Assembly: GCF_002022505.1 (NCBI RefSeq) | Contig: NZ_CP019781.1 | Location: forward strand, 248,001-312,000 | From: Bartonella sp. WD16.2 | Lineage (GTDB): Bacteria > Pseudomonadota > Alphaproteobacteria > Rhizobiales > Rhizobiaceae | Direction of reading: 5' to 3' | DNA length: 64,000 nucleotides | Shown: positions 38,562 through 54,336 of the stretch, piece after piece | Position numbering within the stretch: the first letter of the stretch is position 1 | How the letters are laid out: every line of letters starts with the position of its first letter | The notes under the pieces: model-generated | Told to the model about the DNA's origin: nothing | The model's input: the letters and a program-made list of their open reading frames with translations, nothing else | Databases searched by the model: none | Made by a program: the position numbers and the translations under genes

Positions 38562-38953
38562 TGGGGCTTATTGTCTATTATTCGAGTGTAACGGGTAATA
38601 CTGAGTATTTCGTTTCTCAGTTAGGTCAACAGCTTTTCAAAATTGATAAAAAAAAACCATCTGTGTTAGTTGGGGAGCCTTATATATTGGTTGTACCTAC
38701 CTATGCAAATGGAGAAGGCAGGATGGCGGTGCCAAAGCCCGTTATTCACTTCCTTAATGAAAGAGAAAACCGTAAATTAATTCGTGGAGTAATTGGAGGC
38801 GGAAATCGTAATTTCGGTTGTAATTATAGTTTAGCGAGCAAGATTATTTCTGAAAAATGTTTTGTACCTTGCCTTTATCGTTTTGAGTTGCGTGGAACAG
38901 ATGAAGACGTTATTTTTGTTAAAAAGGGATTAGAAAAGTTTTGGAAAAAATAG
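38561..38953 (+). CDS. nrdI: Flavodoxin-like protein NrdI
   Basis: NrdI delivers the oxidant that assembles the Mn(III)2-tyrosyl radical cofactor of NrdF. The 130-residue flavodoxin-like protein opens with [13 protein letters not shown], the FMN phosphate loop, and has [12 protein letters not shown] and [14 protein letters not shown], both found in NrdI. ATG 38561 overlaps the nrdH stop. Its presence marks the reductase as a class Ib, probably manganese-using, enzyme. Confidence 0.95.
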   Translation: MGLIVYYSSVTGNTEYFVSQLGQQLFKIDKKKPSVLVGEPYILVVPTYANGEGRMAVPKPVIHFLNERENRKLIRGVIGGGNRNFGCNYSLASKIISEKCFVPCLYRFELRGTDEDVIFVKKGLEKFWKK

Positions 38954-38955
38954 AT

Positions 38956-42939
<3,984 letters not shown>

Positions 42940-42943
<4 letters not shown>

Positions 42944-44019
42944 TTGTTATCATCCATTTCAGTAAGGAGTCCTGTTTGATGATTGGAAATAAGTGCATGA
43001 ATAAGTTCATCAAGATCTCCCTCCATGACACGATCAAGCTTATACAAAGTAAGATTAATACGATGGTCAGTCACACGTCCTTGTGGGAAATTATAGGTAC
43101 GAATACGTTCCGATCGATCACCAGAGCCAATTTGAGTTTTACGAGATGCTGAACGCTCATTTTCTGCTTTTTGTCTTTCAATATCAAATAAACGTGCACG
43201 TAAAATTTGGAGTGCGCGTGTTCGATTTTGGTGTTGTGATTTTTCTGCTTGTACAACCATAATTCCTGTTGGAATATGGGTGATACGTACAGCAGAATCC
43301 GTTGTATTGACGTGTTGTCCACCTGCACCGGAAGCGCGCATTGTATCAATGCGAATATCTTCTGGGTGAATTGCAATGTCAATTTCTTCTGCTTCTGGGA
43401 GTACCGCAACGGTGGCAGCTGATGTATGGATACGTCCACCAGCTTCTGTTTCAGGGATTCGTTGTACTCGGTGAACACCTGATTCAAACTTAAGTTTGGA
43501 AAATACACCTTTGCCAGAAACGGTAGCAACAATTTCTTTATACCCTCCAACATCTCCATCACTCAATGAAATGATTTCAACTTTCCAGTTATGAGTATTG
43601 GCATAACGTTCATACATGCGAAAAAGGTCACCAGCAAAAAGTGCTGCTTCCGATCCACCTGTTCCTGCTCGAATTTCAATAATAGCGCTTTTTTCATCAG
43701 CAATATCTTTGGGTAGAAGAAGAATTTGGAGTTCTCGCTCAAGTTGCTCAATTTTTTGACATAATAATAACAGTTCTTCTTGAGCAAGATTACGCATTTC
43801 CACATCTGTTTGCTTATCACTAATGATGTTTTTAAGCTCTGCTATTTCTTTGTAGAGAGCATTTAATGTGCGTATAGGAGTAACGATTAACTGTAATTCT
43901 GCATATTCAGAAGCTAATTTTATATAAGTTTCAGCATTTGGGCTTCCAGCCATTTGGCTTTCAATTATTTCAAAGCGCTTTTCAATCTGCTTTATACGAT
44001 TTTGCGGCAAGGAAACCAT
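42940..44019 (-). CDS. prfA: Peptide chain release factor 1
   Basis: RF1 ends translation at UAA and UAG. The 359-residue product has the class I release factor layout: helical domain 1, the codon-recognition region (with the PxT-type PET motif in [26 protein letters not shown]) and GGQ in [19 protein letters not shown]. The ATG at 44019 is chosen; the frame opens two codons upstream at a TTG (44025). The partner prmC overlaps its end. Upstream lies fur on the same strand. Confidence 0.96.
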
Positions 44020-44196
44020 GGGCAATATTAGCCTAATTTGTTATAATATTAATGGTTCATATAATCATCATATGGTAGAAGCTTGATCAAGCAAAAAAAC
44101 GTTTTTAACTATGAAAACTGTAAAATTCTAAAACGAATTTGTATAAAACTTATTTTGCATGGGCAATTTCTAAATAAGGGATATAAAAGCACCAAT

Positions 44197-44613
44197 TTAG
44201 GAATTACGTTTTTTCCCATAAAGTTCAAGACGGTGGTGAATTATATCATAGCCGAGAGAAAGGGCGATTTCTTCTTGCAGTTTTTCAATAATATCAGACT
44301 GAAATTCGATAATACGTCCTGTTTCTACATCAATAAGATGGTCATGATGTTGGCCATTTGTTTGTTCAAAACGTGATGGTCCGCCGCTGAAAGCATGACG
44401 ATGAATTGTTCCATTTTCTTCTAATGTTTTCATTGTGCGATAAACAGTCGATAATGAAATACTAGAATCTATTTTGTTTGCATACTGAAAAATTTCAAAT
44501 GCATTAGGGTGGTCATCTATATCGGTTAAAATATCGAGAATAATACGCCTTTGGCGCGTTATTCTTAAACCTGCAGCTCGCAATACTTGTTCATAATTTT
44601 GTTTTTTATCCAT
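44197..44613 (-). CDS. fur: Fur-family metal-dependent regulator (Fur/Mur type)
   Basis: A 138-residue repressor with the Fur winged helix (about 10-80: [19 protein letters not shown] and [14 protein letters not shown]) and the metal-binding part [16 protein letters not shown]. It has no cysteine at all, so the structural zinc CxxC sites of classical Fur are lacking. This is the pattern of rhizobial Fur/Mur proteins, which respond to manganese or iron in different species. It lies 15 bases downstream of secA and could be cotranscribed with it. The Zur-like sites upstream of the metal importer would need a different family member (Zur) or this one. Confidence 0.9.
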   Translation of the reverse strand: MDKKQNYEQVLRAAGLRITRQRRIILDILTDIDDHPNAFEIFQYANKIDSSISLSTVYRTMKTLEENGTIHRHAFSGGPSRFEQTNGQHHDHLIDVETGRIIEFQSDIIEKLQEEIALSLGYDIIHHRLELYGKKRNS

Positions 44614-44628
44614 TTTAACTGTCTACTT

Positions 44629-47346
44629 CTATATGAAGGAACCATGGCAATGTTTGTATTTTTTTCCTGAACTACAAGGACAAAGCTCATTGCGTCCAAT
44701 TTTTCCCCATGTGGTTGGATCATTGGGGTTACGTTCAGTTGGATCAACAAACCTACTTTCTTGTGTTTGAGCCCACAAGAAAGTATCATTTTTTTCATTT
44801 TGATTATCAGAAGTAGAATGATTAGTACCGGTTTGCACAGGTGTTGCTGGTTCTGTAGGCTGTTGAATAACTTCGAAACGCATGAGTTTAGAAATAGCAT
44901 TTCTACGTAGGTTTCTAAGCATGGTTTGAAAGAGTTCAAATGCCTCTGTTTTATATTCATTAAGAGGATCTCGTTGTGCATATCCACGAAAACCAATAAT
45001 AGAACGTAAATGGTCTAAATTGACGAGATGTTCACGCCATAATGTGTCAATTGTTTCAAGCAATATAGCTTTATGAAAGTAAGCTATAATTTCTGGACGA
45101 TATTGTTTAGTACGCTCATTTTCAAGTTTGGTAACTGCTTCTAATACACGTTCAAAAATTTGCTTTTCAGCAACTCCATCTTCTTTTGCCCACTCTTCTA
45201 CTGGTAGTTCAAGATTAAAAAGCTGATGTAGTTCTTTTTGCAGAGCTTTCGTATCCCATTTTTCAGAATATGTTCCAGATGGAATATAGGTTTCTACCAA
45301 ATTATCAACCACTTCATGTCGCATTTCACTAATTGTTTCGGTCAAATTTTCTGCATTCATAATTTCCATGCGCTGCTCAAAAATAACTTTGCGTTGATCA
45401 TTCATCACATCGTCATATTTTAACAGATTTTTACGGATTTCGAAGTTTCGTGCTTCAACTTTTTTTTGAGCTTTTTCAAGTGCTTTATTAATCCATGGGT
45501 GGATAATAGCTTCATCTTCTCTCAATCCAAGTTTTTGCAGTACGCTATCCATACGATCGGATCCAAAGATACGCATAAGATCGTCTTGAAGTGAAAGAAA
45601 GAATTTTGAACGACCCGGATCACCCTGACGTCCAGAACGACCACGAAGCTGATTGTCAATACGGCGACTTTCATGGCGTTCAGTAGCAAGGACATAAAGA
45701 CCACCGGCAGATAATGCTTTTTCTTTAAGTTGCTTGACGCCTTTTATAATTTCTTCAATTTTAGCAGTTCTTTCTGCCCCTTCAGGGATATCATGCAGTT
45801 CTTGTCGAATTCGCATCTCAACATTGCCACCAAGCTGTATATCAGTACCACGGCCTGCCATATTTGTTGCGATGGTTAATGCTCCAGGAACACCAGCTTG
45901 TGCGATAATATATGCTTCTTGTTCATGATAGCGGGCATTTAAAACTTTAAAATTAGTAATACCTTCTTTGCGTAAGCGCTCTGCTAGTTGTTCTGATTTT
46001 TCAATAGAAGTAGTACCCACAAGAACAGGTTGTCCTTTTTCGTGTGCTTGACGAATATCACGCACAATGGCACGATATTTCTCTTCAGTTGTTCGATAGA
46101 TTTCATCATCTTCATCAAAACGTTGCACCGGAAGATTTGTAGGAATTTCAACAACTTCAAGACCATAGATATTATTAAATTCTTCAGCTTCTGTTACAGC
46201 AGTTCCTGTCATACCAGACAATTTTTTATACATACGGAAATAATTTTGAAAAGTAATAGATGCTAATGTCTGATTTTCTGGTTGAATGGCCACATGTTCT
46301 TTGGCTTCTAACGCTTGATGCAAACCTTCAGAATAACGCCGCCCTGGCATCATACGACCTGTAAATTCATCAATGATGATGATTTCGCCATTGCGAACAA
46401 TATAATCTTTGTCCTGGATAAATAATTTATGGGCTTTTAAAGCATTGTTGATATGGTGGACAGTAGCAACATTTTCTATGTCATAGAGACTTCCACTTTT
46501 AAGAAGTCCAGCTTGTTCGAGCATTTTTTCAATTTTTTCAGTACCAACTTCAGTAAAGATTGTTGTTTTTTGTTTTTCATCTATTTCGTAGTCTTCTGGA
46601 GTCAGAGAAGAAATAAATGTGTCAATAAGATTATAGAAGTCGGTGCGGTCTTCTAAAGGACCGGAAATAATAAGAGGGGTACGTGCTTCATCTATGAGGA
46701 TTGAATCAACTTCATCGATAATTGCATAATGATGTCCACGTTGGACCATTTGGTTAGGGTTAAAAGTCATATTATCGCGTAAATAATCAAAACCCAATTC
46801 ATTATTTGTCGCATAGGTAATGTCACACGCATAGGCTGCTCGACGAGCATCGCTATCTAGATCATGTAGAATAACACCTGTGCTCAGCCCCAAAAAGCCG
46901 TAAATTTTGCTCATTGCTTCAGCATCACGGCTAGCAAGATAATCGTTCACGGTAACAACATGAACGCCTTTTCCTCCTAGCGCATTGAGATAAACTGGCA
47001 AAGTTGCCATTAATGTTTTACCTTCACCAGTACGCATTTCGGCGATGCCTCGATCATGAAGGACCATTCCGCCAATGAGTTGTACATCAAAAGGACGCAT
47101 GCTATAAACGCGCTTTGCTGCTTCACGGACAGTTGCAAAGGCTTCCACTAAGAGTGAATCAATAGTTGCACCTTCGGTTAATCTTTTACGAAATTCACTA
47201 GTTTTTTGGCAAAGCTGTGTATCACTTAATTTTTGGAATTGTTCTTCCAACGCATTAATTTGTGCAACTTTTTGGCGAAGAATTTTGATGCGACGCTCAT
47301 GGGCCGAACTAAAAATTTTGCGTACAAAAACACCTAAATTGACCAT
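44629..47346 (-). CDS. secA: Preprotein translocase ATPase SecA
   Basis: SecA drives export of unfolded proteins through SecYEG. The 905-residue product has all motor motifs: Walker [15 protein letters not shown], the [20 protein letters not shown] box, [29 protein letters not shown], and the C-terminal SEC-C zinc-binding tail [14 protein letters not shown]. Length and order are standard for the family. The ATG 47346 is preceded by AAGAAAGGACC on the minus strand. Confidence 0.98.
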   Translation of the reverse strand: MVNLGVFVRKIFSSAHERRIKILRQKVAQINALEEQFQKLSDTQLCQKTSEFRKRLTEGATIDSLLVEAFATVREAAKRVYSMRPFDVQLIGGMVLHDRGIAEMRTGEGKTLMATLPVYLNALGGKGVHVVTVNDYLASRDAEAMSKIYGFLGLSTGVILHDLDSDARRAAYACDITYATNNELGFDYLRDNMTFNPNQMVQRGHHYAIIDEVDSILIDEARTPLIISGPLEDRTDFYNLIDTFISSLTPEDYEIDEKQKTTIFTEVGTEKIEKMLEQAGLLKSGSLYDIENVATVHHINNALKAHKLFIQDKDYIVRNGEIIIIDEFTGRMMPGRRYSEGLHQALEAKEHVAIQPENQTLASITFQNYFRMYKKLSGMTGTAVTEAEEFNNIYGLEVVEIPTNLPVQRFDEDDEIYRTTEEKYRAIVRDIRQAHEKGQPVLVGTTSIEKSEQLAERLRKEGITNFKVLNARYHEQEAYIIAQAGVPGALTIATNMAGRGTDIQLGGNVEMRIRQELHDIPEGAERTAKIEEIIKGVKQLKEKALSAGGLYVLATERHESRRIDNQLRGRSGRQGDPGRSKFFLSLQDDLMRIFGSDRMDSVLQKLGLREDEAIIHPWINKALEKAQKKVEARNFEIRKNLLKYDDVMNDQRKVIFEQRMEIMNAENLTETISEMRHEVVDNLVETYIPSGTYSEKWDTKALQKELHQLFNLELPVEEWAKEDGVAEKQIFERVLEAVTKLENERTKQYRPEIIAYFHKAILLETIDTLWREHLVNLDHLRSIIGFRGYAQRDPLNEYKTEAFELFQTMLRNLRRNAISKLMRFEVIQQPTEPATPVQTGTNHSTSDNQNEKNDTFLWAQTQESRFVDPTERNPNDPTTWGKIGRNELCPCSSGKKYKHCHGSFI

Positions 47347-47762
47347 TTCTGGTCCTTTCTTTTATTTATTATCATTGCATTTGGTCGCTTCAATATTCAA
47401 ATATATTGTTCCTATTTTGTATCTCTTAGAGGTACTTGATACCATCAAAATGTAGGCAGTATATCATATTTCTAGTAGGTAATTTCTTTATATTTAAATT
47501 TTACAGTAGAGATAAAAGGCTAAATTCATCGTGTCAACTTTAGGAATACTATTTAGTTGATAGAGTATAGAGTGATTTAGGGTATAATATGATATTTTTC
47601 ATTGTGATCATGGTATATATTATTCAAGTAAGATAAGATAAAAGGATAAATTCTGTGTTTTTTAAACAAAATTACTAATTTATTTATCATGTTAGAGATT
47701 AAAGTGCTATGATAAAAAAAATTGAAGCCTGGAAGTGCATTCATTCTTAGAGGAGTATATTT
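47347..47762. other. Divergent spacer between secA and the parvulin gene
   Basis: About 415 AT-rich bases between divergent genes. A TATAAT at 47583-47588 with a TTGATA 20 bases before it could be a plus-strand promoter, but the spacing is poor. No gene or repeat was found. Confidence 0.4.
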
Positions 47763-48713
47763 ATGAAATTCAAATTAACAACACTCTTTGTGACATCAAC
47801 TTTATTGGTAAGCACGAGTTTGAGTGTAATGGCTCAAGATTACGTAAAGTCTGTACCAAATGATTTAAATACTTTAGAGAAAACCTCAGCAAAACCAATT
47901 GCACCTTCTCATGTTATGGCCATTATTAATGGGAAAAGTATTACAGCAGGTGAATTGGATGAGCTAGCACTTGAAATAAATCCTAATTTAGCACGTCTTT
48001 CTGATGAACAACGTCGTATAACAGTTTTAAAAGCCTATTTAGATATGCAAGCGCTTGCTAAAGCAGCAATTGAAAAAGGTATCAATAAGACAGAAGTTTA
48101 TGATAAACGTATGGCAATTATGCGTGATAATGTTCTTCAGCAGCTTTATTTTAAACAGATGGTTATTGATAAAATTAAAGATGCTGATTTGCGAGCTCTT
48201 TATGATAAGGAGGTTACTGCTTTGCCTAAAGAAGATGAAATTAAAGCACGCCATATTTTGGTTAAAACGAAAGAAAAAGCAGAAGTTGTTATTAAGCGTT
48301 TAAAGAAGGGTGAAAATTTTGAAGAGATTGCAAAAAAAGATTCAACAGATGGTTCAGCTTCTGTTGGCGGTGATCTCGGTTATTTTAGTTATGGTCAAAT
48401 GGTTAAACCCTTTGAAGATGCTGCGTTTAGTTTGAAAGTTGGTGAATATACTAAACAGCCTGTTGAAAGCCCATTTGGTTGGCATGTTATCAAAGTGGAA
48501 GATCGTCGACTCAAGCAACCTCCTGCATTTGATGATGTTAAAGAGGTATTGCGTACACAGATTATGAAAAATCGTTATCATACATTAATCACTGATTTGC
48601 GCAATAAGGTAGATGTGAAATACCCTGATTCTCATATTGCAAAACTCATGCAATCACTTAATGAAAATAATACAGTCCTTCCAGGTGAAACTTCCAATGA
48701 AGAAGAGGAATAA
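47763..48713 (+). CDS. Periplasmic peptidyl-prolyl isomerase (parvulin/SurA-like)
   Basis: A 316-residue exported folding factor. The signal peptide covers about residues 1-24 (cut near SVMAQ). The N-terminal part resembles SurA_N chaperone helices (NGKSITAGELDELAL), and the parvulin domain (about 155-250) reads IKARHILVKTKEKAEVVIKRL to PVESPFGWHVIKVEDRR. It probably helps outer-membrane proteins fold. In Brucella, similar periplasmic isomerases aid stress tolerance. The acidic C-terminal tail (NEEEE) is odd but ordinary for this group. AGAGGAG precedes the ATG. Confidence 0.93.
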   Translation: MKFKLTTLFVTSTLLVSTSLSVMAQDYVKSVPNDLNTLEKTSAKPIAPSHVMAIINGKSITAGELDELALEINPNLARLSDEQRRITVLKAYLDMQALAKAAIEKGINKTEVYDKRMAIMRDNVLQQLYFKQMVIDKIKDADLRALYDKEVTALPKEDEIKARHILVKTKEKAEVVIKRLKKGENFEEIAKKDSTDGSASVGGDLGYFSYGQMVKPFEDAAFSLKVGEYTKQPVESPFGWHVIKVEDRRLKQPPAFDDVKEVLRTQIMKNRYHTLITDLRNKVDVKYPDSHIAKLMQSLNENNTVLPGETSNEEEE

Positions 48714-48808
48714 TATCTTTTCAATCTGGGTTGTTTGATGTTTTTCTTTTTCAAAAATTTCGACAGTTATTTAATTGCATGAAATTTCATTGATTTTGAG
48801 GGGAAAGT

Positions 48809-50053
48809 ATGGAATGGCTTGTACAGATATCGCCTTTATCTCCCAAAACAATACAAGAGCTTCCGCCATTATCTGGTGTACGGATAGCCACGGCGGAAGC
48901 TGGGATTAAATATAAAAATCGTACAGATCTTCTTTTAATCGTATTTGATGAACCAGCAAATGTGGCAGGTGTTTTTACACGTTCTAAATGTCCGTCTTCT
49001 TCTGTGGATCATTGTCGTGCATCGCTTCCTCATGGAGTTGCAAGGGGTGTTGTTGTTAATTCTGGGAATGCAAATGCTTTCACAGGATGTAAAGGTAAGC
49101 AAACAACGGATGCGATAGTACACACTGCAGCAAGTGTCTTAAAGGCTAGAGAAAATGAAATTTTTTTGGCTTCTACTGGTGTTATTGGCGAATTAATGGA
49201 TACATCTTGTTTATTAAATCTTTTGCCGAATATGGCTGCTGAAGCAGAGGAAAGAAATTGGTTAGAAGCTGCAAAAGCTATTATGACAACTGATACGTTT
49301 CCAAAGCTTGCAACACGCAGATTTGACTTTGGAGGGACAATTGTTACCATTAATGGAATTGCCAAAGGTTCTGGTATGATTGCTCCAGATATGGCAACAA
49401 TGCTTTCTTTTGTAGTGACTGATGCGGCAATTGCTTCGGATGTACTTCAATCTATGTTATCAGAAGCAGTTCAGGGATCTTTCAATTCAATTACTGTTGA
49501 TAGTGACACTTCAACATCTGATACATTGATGGTATTTGCGACAGGAAAAGCAAAAGGCAATTCCCTCTGTCTGACGAGTGTGTCAGATCCACGTTATAAG
49601 GTGTTTACAAAGCAATTGGGTGAGCTTTTGCATGAACTTGCATTACAAGTTGTGTGTGATGGTGAGGGGGCTCGTCATTTAATTGAGGTTAGTGTAACGG
49701 GTGCTACAACGGATAGTGCCGCTAAAAGCATTGCTCTATCAATTGCGAATTCACCACTTGTAAAAACGGCTATTGCGGGTGAAGATGCTAATTGGGGGCG
49801 GGTGGTTATGGCGGTTGGGAAAGCTGGTGTTGAAGCAAATCGCGATCTCTTAACGATTTGGTTTGGTGAACATCGTGTGGCTGTCAATGGAGAGCGTGAT
49901 CCTGATTATAGTGAAGAGATGATTAGCACTTATATGAAAAGCCAATACATTACGATTCGTGTTGATATCGGTCTTGGAAGTGGTAAAGCAACAGTTTGGT
50001 CTTGCGATTTAACAAAAGAATATGTTGCAATTAATGGCGACTATAGAAGTTAA
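48809..50053 (+). CDS. argJ: Bifunctional glutamate N-acetyltransferase / amino-acid acetyltransferase ArgJ
   Basis: ArgJ recycles the acetyl group in arginine synthesis, passing it from N-acetylornithine to glutamate, and in some species also uses acetyl-CoA. The 414-residue precursor has the self-cleavage site APDMATML, where Thr197 becomes the N-terminal nucleophile of the beta chain. Substrate residues lie in [10 protein letters not shown] and [10 protein letters not shown]. The start ATG 48809 follows GAGGGGAAA. The 12-base palindrome ATGAAATTTCAT lies 19 bases upstream. Confidence 0.95.
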   Translation: MEWLVQISPLSPKTIQELPPLSGVRIATAEAGIKYKNRTDLLLIVFDEPANVAGVFTRSKCPSSSVDHCRASLPHGVARGVVVNSGNANAFTGCKGKQTTDAIVHTAASVLKARENEIFLASTGVIGELMDTSCLLNLLPNMAAEAEERNWLEAAKAIMTTDTFPKLATRRFDFGGTIVTINGIAKGSGMIAPDMATMLSFVVTDAAIASDVLQSMLSEAVQGSFNSITVDSDTSTSDTLMVFATGKAKGNSLCLTSVSDPRYKVFTKQLGELLHELALQVVCDGEGARHLIEVSVTGATTDSAAKSIALSIANSPLVKTAIAGEDANWGRVVMAVGKAGVEANRDLLTIWFGEHRVAVNGERDPDYSEEMISTYMKSQYITIRVDIGLGSGKATVWSCDLTKEYVAINGDYRS

Positions 50054-50177
50054 TTAATATAATATAAATCAGATATTAAGTATACATTCTCTTTTAATTA
50101 TTAGATACTCAGACTTTTTCAATTCTTTAAGGGGAGATAATAGAAGAGCTTAAAGTTATTACTGTTGGAGACAAGTA

Positions 50178-50591
50178 ATGCAGATAAAACACTCACTTCT
50201 TCTTGTAGTTGCATGTGCATTGTTGGATCAAGATAATCGAGTTTTACTTGCAAAAAGGCCTCCAGGAAAATCAATGAGTGGTTTGTGGGAATTTCCTGGT
50301 GGAAAGGTTGAAGAGGGGGAAACACCAGAGGAATCATTGATTCGTGAATTAAAGGAGGAACTTGATATTCATGTTCAAAAAAATGATTTTTTACCTTTAA
50401 CATTTGCAAGTCATAGTTATGAAACATTTCATTTATTAATGCCATTTTATATATGTCGCCATTATAGGGGCATCCCTCAAGGACGAGAAGGGCAAAATTT
50501 GAAATGGATTTTTATTAGTGATCTTGATAAATATTCTATGCCCGATGCTGATAAGCCATTAGTGCAGGTGTTGAAAAATTTTCTTCTGTAA
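50178..50591 (+). CDS. mutT: 8-oxo-dGTP diphosphatase, MutT-type Nudix hydrolase
   Basis: MutT removes oxidised dGTP from the nucleotide pool. The 137-residue protein has a full Nudix box, GGKVEEGETPEESLIRELKEEL, at about residues 37-58, and begins VVACALLDQDNRVLLAKRPPGKSMSGLWEFPGG, as in MutT. The ATG 50178 follows a GGAGAC site at nine bases. The argJ-mutT order is common in rhizobia. Confidence 0.93.
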   Translation: MQIKHSLLLVVACALLDQDNRVLLAKRPPGKSMSGLWEFPGGKVEEGETPEESLIRELKEELDIHVQKNDFLPLTFASHSYETFHLLMPFYICRHYRGIPQGREGQNLKWIFISDLDKYSMPDADKPLVQVLKNFLL

Positions 50592-51052
50592 TATGTTTAT
50601 GAGTGGAGAAAATATTAAAAAATGGATGTTTTGTTCATTAAATATTTTGATAAAAGGAGACTTTAGATAGATCTACCTTCGAAAAGGTGTTTTGTGGTTA
50701 TCCTCAAGGATTTTCTTGTTTCTCTTTAAGATCAATTGCTCAAGCATTACTGTTTATGGCTTTTATATATCGTTTTTCATTGAGATGCGGTAGTGATTGC
50801 ATGTAGCTTATTATTTATGGAAGAAGTATTATATTCTTTAAATAGAATTTTGCAGATATGTAAAAATCAGCTTATTTATTTTCTATTTTTATATAACTGT
50901 GAATAGGTGCAAATTCGTTTCTGATCTATAACTAATAAAAATAATGATTTTGTGAAAATGTAGTAAGCTCTATATTTTTTAAATATTACAAGTGAATTTT
51001 AAATTATATATTATTTTTTAATGTAAAGCACAAAAAATAGTAGGCATAAGCA
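50592..51052. other. Spacer between mutT and the cystine symporter gene
   Basis: About 460 AT-rich bases. No terminator with a T-run, no open frame with a ribosome binding site and no known leader structure was seen. The symporter's promoter should be in the second half. Confidence 0.4.
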
Positions 51053-52408
51053 ATGACATTTAATTTTTTTATTAATTTATTTCTATTTATTATTTTTTTA
51101 TTATTGCTTTCTCAAAGTAAAAAAATCAAATGGGGTTTTGCGCTACGTGTTATGTTGGGTCTTATTGTTGGCCTGATTTTTGGAAGTGCTTTGCAGCTTA
51201 TTTATGGGGAAGGTGAGTCAACGTTGTTAAAGTCTGTTGAGTGGTTTAACATTGTTGGAGATGGTTATTTATTATTGTTGCAAATGATTGTTATGCCATT
51301 AGTGTTTATTTCTATCGTTTCAGCGGTAGCTCATTTGCATTCTTCTTATGCTGTTAGCAAAATTAGTATAGTAACAATTTCAATGTTACTTTTTACAACG
51401 TGTATTTCAGCATTGGTTGGTATTTTAGTGATTAATTTTTTTGGGTTAACGGCGAGTGGTTTGGTACATGGAGGGGAGGATATATCGGCTGTTCTTGGTG
51501 AAAATACTTTTCAAGTTGAAGAAATAAGTATACCAAAACTAATTTTATCATTTATTCCCCAAAATCCATTTGCTGAATTAATGGGGTCTGAACGTACATC
51601 GATTATTAGAGTTGTTATTTTTTCGGCATTTTTAGGATCTGCCGTTCTTCTTTTAAAAAAAGAGGATTCAGATAAAGGGGAAAAAGCTCTTTCGTTTATT
51701 CAAGTTATACAGTCTTGGATTATGTGGTTAGTACGTATTGTGATTGCGTTAACACCGTATGGTATTTTTGCTCTTATGACTAAGGTGGGGGCAACCTCAA
51801 ATGTTGCTGATATTTTAAAATTACTAGTTTTTATTGTTGCTTCTTATATTGGTATTATTCTTATGTTTGGAATTCATGGTGTGTTGCTTGGTATATCAGG
51901 CATTAACCCATTTCGTTTTTTCAAAAAAGTTGTGCCTGTTTTGACATTTGCTTTCAGTAGCCGTTCAAGTACTGCTACTATCCCTCTAAATATTGAGGCG
52001 CAAACACAATGGATTGGTGTACCGCAATCAATTGCAAGTTTTGCGGCTTCTTTTGGTGCAACGATTGGCCAAAATGGTTGTGCAGGTCTTTACCCAGCTA
52101 TGCTTGCAACCATGATAGCGCCATCTGTTGGTATTAATCCGCTCGATCCTATCTGGATTGCTACTCTTGTTGGGGTAGTAACTTTGAGTTCTATTGGAGT
52201 TGCGGGTATTGGTGGTGGTGCTATTTTTGCTGCATTAATTGTTTTACCAATTATGGGGCTCCCTATTGCTTTGGTAGCCGTACTTATTTCTGTTGAACCT
52301 TTAATTGATATGGGGCGTACAGCTCTTAACGTTAATGGTTCAATGTTAGCTGGAGCTATGACAAGTCAAATATTACGCACAACGGATAAGAGCATTTTTG
52401 AAAAATGA
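51053..52408 (+). CDS. L-cystine / dicarboxylate-amino acid:cation symporter (TcyP-like)
   Basis: A 451-residue inner-membrane symporter of the DAACS family, with about eight membrane segments and two re-entrant hairpins. The substrate region [16 protein letters not shown], the [23 protein letters not shown] stretch and the [20 protein letters not shown] end match the TcyP/YdjN branch, which imports cystine. Import of cystine would suit an intracellular organism that takes sulphur from the host; the exact substrate is inferred. It is transcribed alone, without a clear ribosome binding site (AGCA before the ATG). Confidence 0.9.
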   Translation: MTFNFFINLFLFIIFLLLLSQSKKIKWGFALRVMLGLIVGLIFGSALQLIYGEGESTLLKSVEWFNIVGDGYLLLLQMIVMPLVFISIVSAVAHLHSSYAVSKISIVTISMLLFTTCISALVGILVINFFGLTASGLVHGGEDISAVLGENTFQVEEISIPKLILSFIPQNPFAELMGSERTSIIRVVIFSAFLGSAVLLLKKEDSDKGEKALSFIQVIQSWIMWLVRIVIALTPYGIFALMTKVGATSNVADILKLLVFIVASYIGIILMFGIHGVLLGISGINPFRFFKKVVPVLTFAFSSRSSTATIPLNIEAQTQWIGVPQSIASFAASFGATIGQNGCAGLYPAMLATMIAPSVGINPLDPIWIATLVGVVTLSSIGVAGIGGGAIFAALIVLPIMGLPIALVAVLISVEPLIDMGRTALNVNGSMLAGAMTSQILRTTDKSIFEK

Positions 52409-52433
52409 TTTTCCTATAAAATTTGCGGTTTTT

Positions 52434-53330
52434 TCATTGTTGTTTTGATTGTTTTTCTAAAACATCAACAAGAGATATTTGTGCTGAACCAGGGCGTAAG
52501 GGTTTTTGTTGATTTTGGTCAGGGGCCCAGCCGGATAACCATATAAAAGAAAAATGTGCACGAATGCGACCATCTGGGTCACTAAATTGTTGTGAGTAGA
52601 TTTCAGCAGCGCGAAGAAAAAAGCGTTTAGATACAGGGTGTTGTGAGCGGTTAATTAACGCATTTTGCATCCCCATAGCTTTAAGTTCATGCATGAGATC
52701 AAACATTGTATTGTAGCGTATGATGATATTTTCGACATCCACTACGGGCATAGCAAAACCAACGCGTTGCAAAATAGCTCCTACATCACGAATATCAGCA
52801 AAAGGATAAATTCTTGGGCTAACTCCTCCATAAATTTCAAGTTCAGCTTGTAGCAAACTTTCTCGCAATTCTCTTAATGTTCCAGCTCCGGTCATAACAG
52901 CAAGGAATAAGCCGTCTGGTTTAAGAATATTTTTTATTTGTTTCAAAACACCAGGGGTATCATTGGTCAATTGTAGTGAGAGGAGCGAAACAATAAGATC
53001 ACAATAGTGTGGTGGAAAATCAAGAAATTCTCTGTGACGCAAATGAAATTTTTGATCATGACTTTGGTAAAGAATGTCAGTTTCAACGCGTTCTATAGAA
53101 CTAATTTTACCAGATTTTTTTAAAGCTTGTACAGCAAGGTCTGTATGGCTATGTAAGTCTAGAGCTAATGTGAATTGACGGTCAACGGTTCTTAGACGTT
53201 TATAGAGATCTTCAGCAACATAGGACAATAAAAAATCACATCCACCTTTTGCTTTTTTAAAAGCGCGTTTACGAAATTGTTCAATGCGGATATGGTCAAA
53301 AATAAAAGGATAAGACATATCGCTTAGCAA
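52434..53330 (-). CDS. SAM-dependent methyltransferase (BioC/NDUFAF5-like)
   Basis: A 298-residue class I methyltransferase. The glycine-rich motif I is weak (FTLALDLHSHTD in place of DLGCGxG), while the later core PHYCDLIVSLLSLQLTNDTPGVLKQIKNILKPDGLFLAVMTGAGTLRELRESLLQAE is typical. Alphaproteobacterial proteins of this kind are annotated as BioC-like or as the NDUFAF5-type arginine hydroxylase relatives; which one cannot be told. It lies on the minus strand alone, between the symporter and comF. Confidence 0.8.
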   Translation of the reverse strand: MLSDMSYPFIFDHIRIEQFRKRAFKKAKGGCDFLLSYVAEDLYKRLRTVDRQFTLALDLHSHTDLAVQALKKSGKISSIERVETDILYQSHDQKFHLRHREFLDFPPHYCDLIVSLLSLQLTNDTPGVLKQIKNILKPDGLFLAVMTGAGTLRELRESLLQAELEIYGGVSPRIYPFADIRDVGAILQRVGFAMPVVDVENIIIRYNTMFDLMHELKAMGMQNALINRSQHPVSKRFFLRAAEIYSQQFSDPDGRIRAHFSFIWLSGWAPDQNQQKPLRPGSAQISLVDVLEKQSKQQ

Positions 53331-53542
53331 TTCCTGTTTTGGAGATATAGTTTTAAATAGGTTTATTATTATGCAATGCTATATCAAGCTTGTGATGAAA
53401 AAGGAACGATGAAATAACTTGATAACAACTGAGTATTTTTGAAAAAATGAAATTTTATAGGTTTTAAAACGTAAAAAAATTGTCTTATGCTATAAAAATA
53501 AACTAATAAGGTCATGCTTTTGGGATTTTTTTATGGGGGGAT

Positions 53543-54289
53543 ATGTTAGGTAAATTCATTGAGTATTTAATAACAATTTTATATCCACCGACTTGCCCTG
53601 GATGTAAAAAAATTGTTTCTGCTTATAGTACGGTATGTTCTGATTGTTGGAAAGATTTTCAATTTATTACGAAACCTTATTGTCCTGTTATGGGGATTCC
53701 TTTTGCTTACGATATGGGAGAAGGTTTTCTTAGTGGTGAAGCAATTCAAGCTTCTCCTCCTTTTTCACGTGTTCGTTCAGTGGTTGTTCATAAGGGGTTA
53801 GCGCGACTTTTGACAATCCAATTAAAATATAGTGATCGTCTAGAATTAGCACGTTTTATGTCCGATTGGATGATACTTGCAGGACGTGAGCTTCTTGATG
53901 ATTGTGATGTTATTATTCCTATTCCATTGCATTCTCGTCGTTTTTTCTGGCGACGTTATAATCAATCTGCTGAACTTGCTCGTTATATTGCAGTAGCACG
54001 GAAAAAACCTTTTAAGCCTGGTTGGCTTGTTCGTTGTCGGCATACCCGTCCACAGGTTAGTTTATCTGCTAAGGAACGAAAACTCAATGTGCAAAGTGCT
54101 TTTAAGGTACCCCATAAAATTAAAAAGCATTTAAAAGGGCGTTCCATTTTGCTGATTGATGATGTTTTAACAACAGGTGTAACAATTACTGCAGCAGCTG
54201 CAACATTAAAACATGCAGGTGCACAACAAGTTGATGTACTGACATTTTCGCGTGTATTGAAAGACGTTCCTGTTTTGTCTCATTCTTGA
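53543..54289 (+). CDS. ComF family phosphoribosyltransferase-like protein
   Basis: A 248-residue protein with an N-terminal zinc ribbon (PTCPGCKK and CSDCWKDF) and a PRTase domain whose PRPP loop is SILLIDDVLTTGVTITAAA. ComF of naturally competent bacteria helps DNA uptake, but many rhizobia have the gene without a proven role. It is followed about 50 bases later by grxC, the usual rhizobial order, so a shared transcript is likely. Confidence 0.9.
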   Translation: MLGKFIEYLITILYPPTCPGCKKIVSAYSTVCSDCWKDFQFITKPYCPVMGIPFAYDMGEGFLSGEAIQASPPFSRVRSVVVHKGLARLLTIQLKYSDRLELARFMSDWMILAGRELLDDCDVIIPIPLHSRRFFWRRYNQSAELARYIAVARKKPFKPGWLVRCRHTRPQVSLSAKERKLNVQSAFKVPHKIKKHLKGRSILLIDDVLTTGVTITAAAATLKHAGAQQVDVLTFSRVLKDVPVLSHS

Positions 54290-54336
54290 GAAGTGATTAA
54301 AGATTGATTATATCAAAAAAACATTGGAGAAATATT

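Noticed and set aside
44565..44996. 143-codon minus-strand frame over the end of secA
   Set aside because: Shifted-frame shadow of secA, which is clearly coding here.
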